A DNA stretch of 46,319 nucleotides from Bacteroidia bacterium 43-41. Lineage in GTDB: Bacteria; Bacteroidota; Bacteroidia; Bacteroidales; Dysgonomonadaceae. This document shows positions 6,376 through 15,108 of this stretch, piece after piece. The notes below the pieces were generated by a model. The model was not told where the DNA came from, searched no databases, and saw only the letters and a list, made by a program, of their open reading frames with translations. Within the stretch, counting starts at the first letter, position 1; every line of letters begins with the position of its first letter. The position numbers were made by a program, and so were the translations under genes. The stretch covers positions 1 to 46,319 of the forward strand of contig MKTD01000062.1 in the NCBI GenBank assembly GCA_001898165.1, read 5' to 3'.

Positions 6376-8265
6376 ATGATAAAAGAAGGACAAATTGGGG
6401 TGACAACCGGAAATATTTTCCCCATCATCAAGAAATTTCTTTACAGCGATCACGAAATTTTTCTTCGTGAAGTCGTTTCAAACGCGGTGGATGCCACACA
6501 AAAACTGAAAACGTTATCGGTTGTAGGAGAATTCAAAGGAGAATTGGGTGATTTATCCGTCAGGATACTGATAGATAAGAAAGCCAAAACACTGACTATC
6601 TCCGATTGCGGGATCGGGATGACGGCCGACGAAGTGGATAAATACATCAATCAGATTGCGCTCTCCTCGGCAAATGATTTCCTCGATCAGTACAAAGATA
6701 ACGCCAATGCCATTATCGGGCATTTCGGACTTGGTTTTTATTCCTCATTCATGGTGTCGAAAAAGGTGGAGGTCGTTACGAAGTCTTACAAGGATGAACC
6801 TGCCGTAAAATGGTCATGCGAAGGTGATCCGGAGTATAAAATGGAAAAATCCGATAAAACCGGCCGGGGCACAGACATTATTCTCTACATCGATGAAGAG
6901 AACAAAGAGTTTTTGGAAAAGGACAAAATCGAATCGCTGTTGAACAAATACTGTAAGTTTTTACCGGTTCCCATCGTTTTCGGGAAAAAGCAGGAATGGA
7001 AAGACGGGAAATACGTTGACACTGAAGAGGACAACGTGATCAACGATGTTAATCCGCTTTGGAAACAAAAACCGGCCGGATTAAAAGATGAGGATTACCG
7101 GGAATTTTACCGCAAGCTCTATCCGATGAGCATGGACGAGCCGCTCTTCTGGATTCATTTGAACGTAGATTATCCGTTTCACCTGACAGGGATTCTTTAT
7201 TTTCCGAAAATCAAAAACAACATTGAGTTGCAACGAAATAAAATCCAGTTGTACAGCAACCAGGTTTTCGTGACCGATTCGGTTGAGGGAATTGTTCCTG
7301 AATTTTTGACCCTGCTCCACGGCGTCCTCGACTCGCCCGATATTCCGCTCAACGTATCGCGTTCTTACCTGCAAAGCGATAATAACGTGAAGAAAATTTC
7401 GAACCACATCACCAAAAAAGTGGCGGATAAGCTCGAGGAGATCTTCAAAAAAGAGCGTACCCAGTTCGAAGAGAAATGGGACAGCCTGAAAATTTTCGTT
7501 GAATACGGAATGCTTACCGAAGAGAAGTTTTACGACCGGGCATCCAAGTTTGCGCTGCTCAGGAACACGGACGATAAATATTTCACGCTTGAGGAATATA
7601 AAACGCTTATCGAAAGCAACCAGACCGATAAAAATGGCACATTGGTTTACCTGTACGCCAATAACAAGGAAGATCAGTACGCGTTTATCGATTCCGCCAA
7701 AGAAAAAGGTTACGATGTGCTGATGATGGACGGGCAGTTGGATGTTCATTGGGTCGGCCTTCTCGAGCAAAAGTCAGGGAAAATCCGGTTTGTCCGTGTT
7801 GACAGCGACACGGTGGAGCACATCATTGAGAAAGAAGAAAAAACTTCCGTGGAGTTATCGGAGAAGGAGAAGGAGAACCTGACGGAAGCCATCAAGTCGC
7901 AGCTTCCGAAGATCAACAAAACAGAATTCAACGTCGATTTCAAATCGCTGGGTGAAAATACAAGGCCGGTCCAGATCACGCAGGATGAATTTTCGCGAAG
8001 GATGAAGGAGATGTCCGCCATGCAGCCCGGGATGGCTTTTTATGGAGAGATGCCCGATATGTTCCAGCTGGTTTTAAATATGGATCACCCCGTTGCCAGG
8101 CAGCTCCTGAACGATACAAAAGATAAATCGAAGGAAGAGGCTGCAGCTTTGGCGTCGGAAAATGCCAAACTCAAACAGGTGATCGATCTGGCGCTACTCT
8201 CCAACGGAATGCTTAAGGGCGAAGCCTTGAGTAACTTCATTAAAAGGAGTATAGAGATGCTATAA
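6376..8265 (+). CDS. htpG: Molecular chaperone HtpG (Hsp90)
   Basis: 629 aa. The N-terminal GHKL ATPase domain shows SNAVDATQKL, the ATP-contacting DCGIGMT and the lid/G-box GHFGLGFYSSFMV. The middle domain carries the client/catalytic loop region with PLNVSRSYLQ, the conserved Arg contacting the ATP gamma-phosphate. The C-terminal dimerisation domain ends NGMLKGEALSNFIKRSIEML. Like other bacterial Hsp90s it lacks the charged linker and the EEVD tail of eukaryotic forms. It is cytosolic, homodimeric and assists folding under stress. The gene is preceded by the palindromic repeat and a possible -24/-12 promoter, and is followed by coaA 43 bases later. Confidence 0.98.
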   Translation: MIKEGQIGVTTGNIFPIIKKFLYSDHEIFLREVVSNAVDATQKLKTLSVVGEFKGELGDLSVRILIDKKAKTLTISDCGIGMTADEVDKYINQIALSSANDFLDQYKDNANAIIGHFGLGFYSSFMVSKKVEVVTKSYKDEPAVKWSCEGDPEYKMEKSDKTGRGTDIILYIDEENKEFLEKDKIESLLNKYCKFLPVPIVFGKKQEWKDGKYVDTEEDNVINDVNPLWKQKPAGLKDEDYREFYRKLYPMSMDEPLFWIHLNVDYPFHLTGILYFPKIKNNIELQRNKIQLYSNQVFVTDSVEGIVPEFLTLLHGVLDSPDIPLNVSRSYLQSDNNVKKISNHITKKVADKLEEIFKKERTQFEEKWDSLKIFVEYGMLTEEKFYDRASKFALLRNTDDKYFTLEEYKTLIESNQTDKNGTLVYLYANNKEDQYAFIDSAKEKGYDVLMMDGQLDVHWVGLLEQKSGKIRFVRVDSDTVEHIIEKEEKTSVELSEKEKENLTEAIKSQLPKINKTEFNVDFKSLGENTRPVQITQDEFSRRMKEMSAMQPGMAFYGEMPDMFQLVLNMDHPVARQLLNDTKDKSKEEAAALASENAKLKQVIDLALLSNGMLKGEALSNFIKRSIEML

Positions 8266-8278
8266 AGGAAAACTGTCT

Positions 8279-8286
8279 TATCTTTG
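8279..8286 (+). promoter_or_regulatory. Putative -7 box TATCTTTG for coaA
   Basis: Exact TAnnTTTG match between htpG and coaA, 22 bases before the coaA ATG. It suggests coaA has its own start in addition to any read-through. Confidence 0.5.
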
Positions 8287-8308
8287 CACCAAGAAAACAG
8301 TATCCTTT

Positions 8309-9262
8309 ATGATTTTTAAACCTTACGATGTTACTTATTCGCCGTTCCGAAGCTTTACCCGCCAGGAATGGAGCATGCTCGAAGATCATCCCGAGTTTCC
8401 AATTGCCGGCATCGATCTGACACAGTTGCAAGCCCTTAATGAGCCGCTCACTATGGAAGAGGTGGAGGATATCTATATCCCGCTCATCCGATTGTTGCAA
8501 ATTCATATCACGCATTATCGCAACCTACACCACCAGCGTGAAGAGTTTTTCAAGAATCCGAGCCAGACCATTCCTTACATCATCGGCATAGCGGGAAGTG
8601 TGGCAGTGGGCAAGAGCACCACTGCCCGGGTTTTGCAAAAGCTGTTATCGATGCTTCCTGAAAAACCGAAAGTAGAGCTGATCACCACCGATGGGTTTTT
8701 ATATCCGAACGCAGAGCTCGAAAAGCGCGGAATTTTAAATAAAAAGGGATTTCCCGAGAGTTACGACGCCAAGAACCTGCTCGCTTTTCTGGCAGGTGTA
8801 AAATCGGGGAGGGAAACATTGGAAGCTCCCGTCTATTCGCATCTCTATTACGATATTATTCCCAACGAAGTCCAGCGGATAGAGAAGCCCGATATACTTA
8901 TTGTGGAAGGCATCAACGTTTTGCAGGTATCGCTGAATAAAAAGCCCCGCAGGCGGGTTTTCGTCTCCGATTTTTTTGATTTTTCCATTTATGTGGATGC
9001 CGCCGAAAAAGATATCCGCCAATGGTATCTCGACCGTTTCAAAACGCTTCAAAAAACTGCTTTTACCAATCCCGAATCCTATTTTCATCAATATGCCTCG
9101 TACAAGGAAGAGGATTTGATGAGGTTCGCCAACGAAGTATGGGAAGAAATAAACCTGTCCAACCTGGAACAAAATATCCTCCCCACCCGTTTTCGTGCCG
9201 ATCTGATTTTAGAAAAGGGTGAACACCACTTTGTAAGGGGAGTGCGTATTAGAAAGATATAA
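8309..9262 (+). CDS. coaA: Type I pantothenate kinase
   Basis: 317 aa, normal length for prokaryotic type I PanK. The P-loop is at about residue 96 in GIAGSVAVGKSTTARVL, the signature of this family. TTDGFLYPN and KKGFPESYD, which shape the pantothenate/ATP site, follow, and ILIVEGINVLQ completes the phosphoribulokinase/uridine-kinase-like fold. It phosphorylates pantothenate, the first and usually rate-limiting step of coenzyme A synthesis. The C-terminus converges with the HIT gene, with a 14-base overlap of the two 3' ends. Confidence 0.95.
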   Translation: MIFKPYDVTYSPFRSFTRQEWSMLEDHPEFPIAGIDLTQLQALNEPLTMEEVEDIYIPLIRLLQIHITHYRNLHHQREEFFKNPSQTIPYIIGIAGSVAVGKSTTARVLQKLLSMLPEKPKVELITTDGFLYPNAELEKRGILNKKGFPESYDAKNLLAFLAGVKSGRETLEAPVYSHLYYDIIPNEVQRIEKPDILIVEGINVLQVSLNKKPRRRVFVSDFFDFSIYVDAAEKDIRQWYLDRFKTLQKTAFTNPESYFHQYASYKEEDLMRFANEVWEEINLSNLEQNILPTRFRADLILEKGEHHFVRGVRIRKI

Positions 9263-9656
9263 GATCAATTTTGCCTCTTATTTTTTCGGCAATCTCCTCA
9301 AACTCTTCTTTTGAGAGCTTTACACGCGGATTTGCCAAACTCATATCGGTCTCTTTCCGAATGGGGATCAGGTGTATGTGGGCATGCGGCACTTCCAGTC
9401 CAAGCACCATCACCCCCACCCGGTTACATGGAATTACGGCCTCTATTCCTGCCGCCACTTTTTTGGCAAAAACGGCCATCTCGCCCAACAGCTGATCATC
9501 CAGATCAAAGATATAATCGGTTTCCTGTTTCGGAACTACCAGAGTGTGCCCTTTTGCCATCGGGTTAATATCGAGAAAAGCAAAAAACTTATCGTTTTCG
9601 GCTATTTTGTACGATGGAATTTCTCCCGCTATAATCTTGCTAAAAATCGTTGCCAT
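9249..9656 (-). CDS. HIT family (histidine triad) nucleotide-binding protein
   Basis: 135 aa. The histidine triad is seen as HAHIHLIPI near residue 98, with the N-terminal FSKIIAGEIPSYKI typical of HinT/PKCI-like proteins and NPMAKGHTLVVPK in the core. Members hydrolyse adenosine phosphoramidates or AMP-lysine and form homodimers. It follows greA on the minus strand across a 100-base spacer containing short purine-rich repeats. Its 3' end overlaps the convergent coaA gene by 14 bases. Cellular substrate is not predictable from sequence. Confidence 0.92.
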   Translation of the reverse strand: MATIFSKIIAGEIPSYKIAENDKFFAFLDINPMAKGHTLVVPKQETDYIFDLDDQLLGEMAVFAKKVAAGIEAVIPCNRVGVMVLGLEVPHAHIHLIPIRKETDMSLANPRVKLSKEEFEEIAEKIRGKIDLISF

Positions 9657-9756
9657 TTTTTTAGATTGTTTGATTTCAACGTTGAAAGTTCAAAGTTTTC
9701 ATACTTTAAGACCGTCTTTGTTCTTCACTCTTGGCTCTTGCCTCTTGCCTCTTCGT

Positions 9757-10227
9757 TCAAATTGAAATATCCAAAACCTCAAAGCTCAACATTCCCGACG
9801 GCACCTGAATATCTACCTTATCGCCTACTTTCTTTCCCAGTAAACCTTGCGCAATGGGCGTATTCACGGCAATCTTTCCGCTTTTCAAATCTGCTTCACT
9901 TTCCGACACAAGCATATAGGTCATGTCTTTTTTAGTTTTCAGGTTCTTGATGGTAACCCTGTTCATAATCTGAATCTCATCGGTGCTGATAGCGCTCTCA
10001 TCGATAACGCGGGCGGTAGCGATCAAACTTTTCAGTTGTGCAATCTTCCCTTCCAGCATTCCCTGAGCCTCTTTGGCAGCGTCGTATTCTGCATTTTCCG
10101 ACAGATCACCCTTATCCCGTGCCTCAGCAATCTGACGCGAAATCTCCGGCCTTTGTATGGATTCCATATGCACGAGTTCTTCTTTTAGCTTTCGAAGACC
10201 TTCTTCGGTCATATAAGTAATTGCCAT
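9757..10227 (-). CDS. greA: Transcription elongation factor GreA
   Basis: 156 aa, normal length. The N-terminal antiparallel coiled coil carries TEEGLRKLKEEL and the acidic tip loop DLSENAEYDAAKEAQG, which enters the RNA polymerase secondary channel and stimulates cleavage of backtracked transcripts. The C-terminal FKBP-like domain shows SPIAQGLLGK-type residues (TPIAQGLLGKKVGD). It is encoded on the minus strand between the thioredoxin-like lipoprotein gene, separated by a terminator, and the HIT gene. Confidence 0.96.
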   Translation of the reverse strand: MAITYMTEEGLRKLKEELVHMESIQRPEISRQIAEARDKGDLSENAEYDAAKEAQGMLEGKIAQLKSLIATARVIDESAISTDEIQIMNRVTIKNLKTKKDMTYMLVSESEADLKSGKIAVNTPIAQGLLGKKVGDKVDIQVPSGMLSFEVLDISI

Positions 10228-10269
10228 ATTTTACTCTCCTCTATTTTTAAATGTTTGACACCGATATGG

Positions 10270-10309
10270 ATTAAAGAAAAAGAATTCCGGCTGCTTTACA
10301 GACCGGAAT
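10270..10309 (-). terminator. Rho-independent terminator after the DUF4369 gene
   Basis: Read on the minus strand, ATTCCGG, a 12-base loop and CCGGAAT are followed at once by TCTTTTTCTTT. It lies between the stop of the 10385-11545 gene and the start of greA. Confidence 0.65.
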
Positions 10310-10384
10310 CCCCTTTGTTCAATCTTTTACGTTTGGTGCAAAGATACTGTTTTCTCCGGGATTAAAAAAACTTTTTGTCAAATT

Positions 10385-11545
10385 TCACATTACTTTCCCC
10401 ACTTCGTTCGAAAGGGTTGTGTAATTTTCCACACGCGCCACCACATCGCCCTCCCTGTCGATTACGAATGCAACAGGTATATCTCGGACATTATACATGG
10501 AGAGCAGGCGGGAATATACGCTTTGCGGATCACGAACCGTAATCCAGGGCAGGTTACTTGCCGCATTCTTCCAAAAATGTTCGTCCGAATCGAAAGAAAC
10601 CTGATAGATCTCCAACCCTTTAGCTCTGTGTTGAGTGTATATTTTGTTCAGGTCGATATTATGCTTGGGCGAAAATTCCGATTTATACACGGTGAAGTCA
10701 AGTATAACCACCTTTCCTTTTTGCGAGGAGAGGGATGTTTTTTCTCCGTTAACTCCCGGCAGGACGATATCCGGCAACGATGACCCGGTAACAACCGGAG
10801 CATTTTCCAACAATGCAGCCTGCTGTTCCTGCCGTTTCCTTGTTTTCAGGGCATTCATCGTGAAATCGTATAAATGTTTCGAACGGGGCGTCCCCTGATA
10901 ATAACGGTCCCACGATGTGGCCACGGCACCAAACATAGCATAGTCCTGTTTGCTGTACGGATCAAAAATCAAATAATCGTTCACTTTCTGAAAGACGGCA
11001 TAATAGGCCGCCGCACCCGAAGGGTTGCCCAGTATCAATTTGGATATCTCTGTTTTGTATCCTTTCAGGACAGAGTCGAGTTCCGCCAGATAGGTAACGT
11101 CATCGATAGCTTTGGCCGCATGTTTTTTCTCCGCCTCATTTATCCGGGTTTTGACTATTCGGGTTTGGGAATCGATCTGTTTAATTTGCTCGTTCGCGGG
11201 GGAGTTTTCAATTGAAAAAGTATTTGCAAGGTCTTTCACATCACCTTTAACATGCAATGTTTCTAACGAATCAACGGCAAAGGCGGCAACCTGATTTTCT
11301 ATCCTCAACTGGTAAAACTCAGGGTTCGCGGGAGCTTTTTCTTTAAATTTAAACATTCCGTTTCCTTTAAGCCTTACCGAATCGAGCAACTCAATCCCAC
11401 CCAGTCCGCGATGTTCCAAATACAGGGTCTGGCCCTCGGCAGAGGATAGTTCGCCTTTTATCTCAAAGGTTTTCTCCGATTGACAGGACAACAGGACGGT
11501 GGCCGTCAACAACACGGCGGATAACAAAAAAAAGTATTTCTTCAT
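10385..11545 (-). CDS. DUF4369/thioredoxin-like lipoprotein lacking the CxxC active site
   Basis: 386 aa. A signal peptide with lipobox (LLSC, residue about 21) leads into a DUF4369 beta domain (IKGELSSAEGQTLYLEHRG). A helical linker follows, then a TlpA/AhpC-TSA thioredoxin fold from about residue 260 (LPDIVLPGVNGEKTSLSSQKGKVVILDF). Where TlpA proteins have WCxPC this one has FTVYKSEFSP, with no cysteine, while the cis-Pro region (VRDIPVAFVIDREG) is kept. It therefore cannot act as an ordinary disulfide reductase and may be a binding or scaffold protein at the cell envelope. It is transcribed away from hpt and ends in a terminator. Confidence 0.85.
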   Translation of the reverse strand: MKKYFFLLSAVLLTATVLLSCQSEKTFEIKGELSSAEGQTLYLEHRGLGGIELLDSVRLKGNGMFKFKEKAPANPEFYQLRIENQVAAFAVDSLETLHVKGDVKDLANTFSIENSPANEQIKQIDSQTRIVKTRINEAEKKHAAKAIDDVTYLAELDSVLKGYKTEISKLILGNPSGAAAYYAVFQKVNDYLIFDPYSKQDYAMFGAVATSWDRYYQGTPRSKHLYDFTMNALKTRKRQEQQAALLENAPVVTGSSLPDIVLPGVNGEKTSLSSQKGKVVILDFTVYKSEFSPKHNIDLNKIYTQHRAKGLEIYQVSFDSDEHFWKNAASNLPWITVRDPQSVYSRLLSMYNVRDIPVAFVIDREGDVVARVENYTTLSNEVGKVM

Positions 11546-11635
11546 ATCAAAAATTGCATAAGGATTTCAGAGCACAAACTTAACTATTTTTCATCAATTT
11601 TGGAAGAATGTCCGGTTTTAAACTAAAAAAAGCGC

Positions 11636-11643
11636 TACTTTTG
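11636..11643 (+). promoter_or_regulatory. Putative -7 box TACTTTTG for hpt
   Basis: Exact TAnnTTTG match, 20 bases before the hpt ATG, within the 118-base divergent region shared with the DUF4369 gene. Confidence 0.5.
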
Positions 11644-11663
11644 TGGTTTAAATTCCACAACAG

Positions 11664-12203
11664 ATGAGTGAAGTAGTAACTATTAAGGACAAGCAGTTTG
11701 AAAAATTCATTGAATTCCGGCAAATTCAAACCGCTATCAACCGGATTGCCAGAGAAATGGATGATGATCTCCGCGATAAAAATCCTCTTTTTATCGCCGT
11801 ACTCAACGGAGCTTTCATGTTTGCCGGAGAGTTGATGAAAGAAGTCACCGTTCCCTGCGAAATAACTTTTGTACGCTTAGCTTCCTATCAGGGAACATCT
11901 ACTACCAATAAAGTCCGGGAAGTGCTGGGCCTGAACGAAAGCATCGGGGGCCGCACGGTTGTGATTGTGGAAGACATAGTAGATTCGGGGAACACTATGG
12001 TGGTGCTTAAAGAAGAGCTCAACAAATTTAGTCCCAAAGAGATAAAAATTGCCACGCTGCTACTGAAGCCGGACGCTTTGAAACAGGAGATACACCTGGA
12101 TTATGTCGCACTTGAAATTCCTAACGATTTTATTGTGGGCTACGGCTTGGATTATGACGGCTACGGCAGAAATTTAAAAGATATTTATAAGATTAAAATT
12201 TGA
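11664..12203 (+). CDS. hpt: Hypoxanthine phosphoribosyltransferase
   Basis: 179 aa, the usual size. The PRPP-binding loop is seen as VVIVEDIVDSGNTM (about residues 97-110), with the PPi loop region LFIAVLNGAFMFAGEL upstream. IPNDFIVGYGLDYDG, the purine-contacting segment of HPRTs, lies near the C-terminus. It salvages hypoxanthine (and guanine) to IMP/GMP using PRPP. It stands alone with a TACTTTTG promoter box and is followed by 440 bases without a conventional gene. Confidence 0.95.
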   Translation: MSEVVTIKDKQFEKFIEFRQIQTAINRIAREMDDDLRDKNPLFIAVLNGAFMFAGELMKEVTVPCEITFVRLASYQGTSTTNKVREVLGLNESIGGRTVVIVEDIVDSGNTMVVLKEELNKFSPKEIKIATLLLKPDALKQEIHLDYVALEIPNDFIVGYGLDYDGYGRNLKDIYKIKI

Positions 12204-12644
12204 CGTAATTAAACGACACATTTGTCGGGACTCAATTCAAAATTTATCCAACGAACTGTTAAAATTGAGATATATTAATCGTTTATCGATGTATTTTATT
12301 TCTATTTAATGTTAAAATCAAAAAACGGGTTGCATTTTGATATTTATTAGCTAAACAAAATGGCGGTATTGCAGTCTAATTTGTACATTTGAGGTAAGTT
12401 TCAACCCTTAAAAATGTAATGTTATGGAGCAGATGAAACCTTTAGGGGAAGGGGTGTAGGCTATCCATTCAGGATCGCCGGATAAAATGGAATTTTCGAA
12501 GGTCTTTGATTAATTTAACAAGAAAATGACTTTTTTTGAGAATTTTATCGACAAATAATGACAGTATAAGAAAAAAATGTCTATTTTTGCACCCGATGTC
12601 GTGGGCATATTCAGTCAGTAAAACAGATAAAAAGATGAATTAAA
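12204..12644. other. Long AT-rich intergenic region with promoter boxes and a mini-ORF
   Basis: A TACATTTG box (12384-12391) is followed about 30 bases later by an 11-codon frame, ATG 12423 to TAG 12458, encoding MEQMKPLGEGV. Nearer tonB there is a TATTTTTG box at 12582-12589. No RNA family or longer gene is recognised. The first box could drive a short leader or small RNA, but that is inference. Confidence 0.35.
12582..12589 (+). promoter_or_regulatory. Putative -7 box TATTTTTG for tonB
   Basis: TAnnTTTG match followed by CACC, about 55 bases before the tonB ATG. Confidence 0.45.
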
Positions 12645-13340
12645 ATGAATGATGAAGTAAAAAAATCACCCAAAGCGAATATAGAAACGCATAAGCTGAC
12701 TTCTATCCTGATGGGGATTGTAGTGGCGGTAGCTTTGCTATTTTTCGCTTTCGAATGGTCTTCTGAAACCAAGAAGCTGGACGAAAACGTTGTCGTTCAA
12801 GACGTTTTGGCAGAAGAGGAAATCGAAATCACCCGTCGTGATCCGCTTCCGCCTCCGCCTCCGCCACCACCAGCACCGGAAACTCCGGAAATCATTGAGG
12901 TAGTGCAGGAGAAGGTGGAAACGAAAATCGTGATCAACACCGAGGACGATGCAAGCAAGAGACAAATGGAAGCATATGTTCCGCCACCACCACCAAAACC
13001 AAAAGTAGAAGAAGTAACCGAAGAAATTTTCGTTGTGGTTGAAGAACAGCCTGAATTTCCGGGCGGAAATACGGCCATGATGAAGTTCTTAAGCGACAAC
13101 ATCAAATATCCGGTTATTGCCCAGGAAAACGGAATCCAAGGACGTGTCATCACCAATTTTGTGGTAGAGAAGGACGGAAGTATTACCGATGTCCAGGTAG
13201 TTCGCGGTGTGGACCCATCACTCGATAAAGAGGCTATCCGCGTTATCCAGTCGATGCCGAGATGGAAAGCCGGGAAACAACGCGGTTCCGCAGTGCGTGT
13301 GCGCTTCACGCTGCCTGTAGTATTCCGCCTGCAACAATAA
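12645..13340 (+). CDS. tonB: TonB energy-transducing protein
   Basis: 231 aa. A short cytoplasmic N-terminus is followed by one membrane anchor (about 22-42, LTSILMGIVVAVALLFFAF). A periplasmic spacer comes next with proline runs (PLPPPPPPPPAP and YVPPPPPKPK) and Val/Glu-rich repeats. The C-terminal TonB domain covers about 135-231: EFPGGNTAMMKFL, KYPVIAQENGIQGRV, then MPRWKAGKQRG. It would couple the proton-motive force through ExbB/ExbD to outer-membrane SusC/TonB-dependent receptors. exbB/exbD genes are encoded 3 kb downstream. A strong hairpin terminator follows, so it is a single-gene unit. Confidence 0.93.
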   Translation: MNDEVKKSPKANIETHKLTSILMGIVVAVALLFFAFEWSSETKKLDENVVVQDVLAEEEIEITRRDPLPPPPPPPPAPETPEIIEVVQEKVETKIVINTEDDASKRQMEAYVPPPPPKPKVEEVTEEIFVVVEEQPEFPGGNTAMMKFLSDNIKYPVIAQENGIQGRVITNFVVEKDGSITDVQVVRGVDPSLDKEAIRVIQSMPRWKAGKQRGSAVRVRFTLPVVFRLQQ

Positions 13341-13367
13341 TCTGATACAATCATTTTTGAGATACCG

Positions 13368-13400
13368 AAAGCTGCCTTTTGATTAAAAGGCAGCTTTTGT
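13368..13400 (+). terminator. Rho-independent terminator after tonB
   Basis: Perfect 13-bp stem AAAGCTGCCTTTT with its complement, a 4-base loop and a trailing TTTTGTT. Confidence 0.85.
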
Positions 13401-13425
13401 TCTAAATTATATTTTCATAAACTTT

Positions 13426-14403
13426 ATGTTATACAGCATTGATGCATTAAGCAAGAAAATAGAGGAAGCCATCCAGCACATCTCTTTCGGTTCGAAACCC
13501 GGGAGCCTTTACGATCCCATAAGCTATGCCCTTTCAGTGGGGGGGAAAAGAGTGCGTCCGTTGCTTGTTTTGCTGGCCGCGAATATGTTTGGCGGAGAGG
13601 TGGACAAATCGCTGAAGCCGGCTATCGGGATTGAGATCTTTCACAATTTCACCCTTTTGCACGACGATTTGATGGATAAATCGGATATGCGGAGGGGGAT
13701 GCCGGCGGTCCATAAAAAGTGGGATGCCAACGCCGCCATTCTCTCAGGGGATGCCATGCTTATAGAATCGTACAGACATATAGCATCCGTGCATTCCGGT
13801 ATCCTGCCTCAAATCATTAGCCTCTTCTCTCAAACAGCCATGGAAGTATGTCAGGGGCAACAACTGGATATGGATTTTGAAAAAAGGAGTGACGTTACGG
13901 AATCGGAATACATAGAGATGATCACGCTGAAGACAGCAGTACTTCTAGCCTGTTCATCAAAAATGGGAGCACTGTTGGCCAACGCTTCCCTGAACGACGC
14001 GGAACTGCTGTATAACTACGGCATAAACATCGGATTGGCTTTCCAACTGAAAGATGACTTATTGGACGTTTATGGCGATTCTAAAACTTTCGGCAAAAAT
14101 ATCGGCGGAGACATTGTAAGCAACAAAAAGACCTATCTGCTGATAAAAGCGCTGAAAACATCCGATAAAAAACAACACTCCGAGTTACTGAAATGGATTT
14201 CTGCTGAAAAATTCGACAAAACTGAAAAAATTGAATCCGTTAAAAATATTTACAATGAATTAAATTTGAAGATTATTGCTGAAAATCTCATCGAAAAGTA
14301 TTATCTTGCAGCTTTGGATTGTCTTTCTTCGATCAATGTTGCTGACGAAAGAAAAAAAGAACTTATATCCTTATCGGAAAACCTGATGTACAGAGAAAAA
14401 TAA
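13426..14403 (+). CDS. Polyprenyl diphosphate synthase (trans-isoprenyl type)
   Basis: 325 aa. The first Asp-rich motif is LLHDDLMDKSDMRRG (about residues 82-96), the second FQLKDDLLDVYGD (about 206-218). GKRVRPLL near residue 40 and GGDIVSNKKTYLLIKA complete the pattern. The enzyme condenses isopentenyl diphosphate onto allylic diphosphates using Mg2+ held by the two motifs. The exact chain length (geranylgeranyl versus octaprenyl) cannot be assigned. It is followed 9 bases later by a Bacteroidota-specific hypothetical and then tatD, apparently as an operon. Confidence 0.93.
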   Translation: MLYSIDALSKKIEEAIQHISFGSKPGSLYDPISYALSVGGKRVRPLLVLLAANMFGGEVDKSLKPAIGIEIFHNFTLLHDDLMDKSDMRRGMPAVHKKWDANAAILSGDAMLIESYRHIASVHSGILPQIISLFSQTAMEVCQGQQLDMDFEKRSDVTESEYIEMITLKTAVLLACSSKMGALLANASLNDAELLYNYGINIGLAFQLKDDLLDVYGDSKTFGKNIGGDIVSNKKTYLLIKALKTSDKKQHSELLKWISAEKFDKTEKIESVKNIYNELNLKIIAENLIEKYYLAALDCLSSINVADERKKELISLSENLMYREK

Positions 14404-14412
14404 TTCCTGAAA

Positions 14413-15108
14413 ATGCCCTATCGCAGATTACCCAATACGGACCTGTCGCGGATCAAAGCGTTGAAAACAGCTATTGAGAAAGCATCCGGCATGGATTTTC
14501 AAGACGTAGCCATATCCATGAAAACGTTGGCAAACGCAAGGGCAGTGGTGGATAAGTTCGAACGGCTTTGCAATAAATACCAGCAAACCCTGGATACTCA
14601 GGTAAAAGCGAACATAGCCTTTCAAAGTAAAGTAAAAAATGCGAGGATGTATATCTCCCATTTCATCCAGGTTTTGTATATGAGCGTCATGCGCTCCGAA
14701 ATAAAATCGGAACACCTTGAGCTTTACGGACTGCAAGGCTCAAACTTTATAGTCCCCGACCTAAGCTCAAATGAACAACTGCTGCAATGGGGGCAAAAAA
14801 TCATTAACGGAGAGAGAAAGCGGGTAGCGCAGGGCGGTGTGCCGATATATAATCCAAGTATTGCCAAGGTGAGTGTAATGTATATCCTGTTTAAAGAGAG
14901 TTATCAAACTCAGCAAATCCATCAAAAAGTGACCGCGAGAACATTAAATGACGTTTCTCAGTTCAGAGGCGAGGCGGACAAGGTTATTTTTGATATCTGG
15001 GAAGAAGTGGAAAAATTTAATGCCGGACTACCGGTAAATGAGCGCCTGAATAAAAACAGGGAATATGGATTAGTCTATTATTACCGCAAAGGAGAAACCA
15101 TTGAATGA
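14413..15108 (+). CDS. Conserved hypothetical protein between polyprenyl synthase and TatD
   Basis: 231 aa, no signal peptide or membrane segment. It is rich in helices and charged residues, with stretches such as DVAISMKTLANARAVVDKFER and a C-terminal FDIWEEVEKFNAGLPVNERLN. I do not recognise a named domain. Similar proteins, as I recall, occur only in Bacteroidota. It starts 9 bases after the polyprenyl synthase stop and its stop overlaps the TatD start (ATGA), so it is translationally coupled to tatD. Function is unknown; cytosolic location is likely. Confidence 0.75.
   Translation: MPYRRLPNTDLSRIKALKTAIEKASGMDFQDVAISMKTLANARAVVDKFERLCNKYQQTLDTQVKANIAFQSKVKNARMYISHFIQVLYMSVMRSEIKSEHLELYGLQGSNFIVPDLSSNEQLLQWGQKIINGERKRVAQGGVPIYNPSIAKVSVMYILFKESYQTQQIHQKVTARTLNDVSQFRGEADKVIFDIWEEVEKFNAGLPVNERLNKNREYGLVYYYRKGETIE

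Noticed and set aside
7081-7770. Long minus-strand frame of 229 codons inside htpG
   Set aside because: Shadow of the htpG coding sequence; no separate signals.
9720-9750. Purine/pyrimidine repeat units (CTCTTGC repeated) between greA and the HIT gene
   Set aside because: Three imperfect 7-base units only; too short for a CRISPR or a variable-number locus claim.
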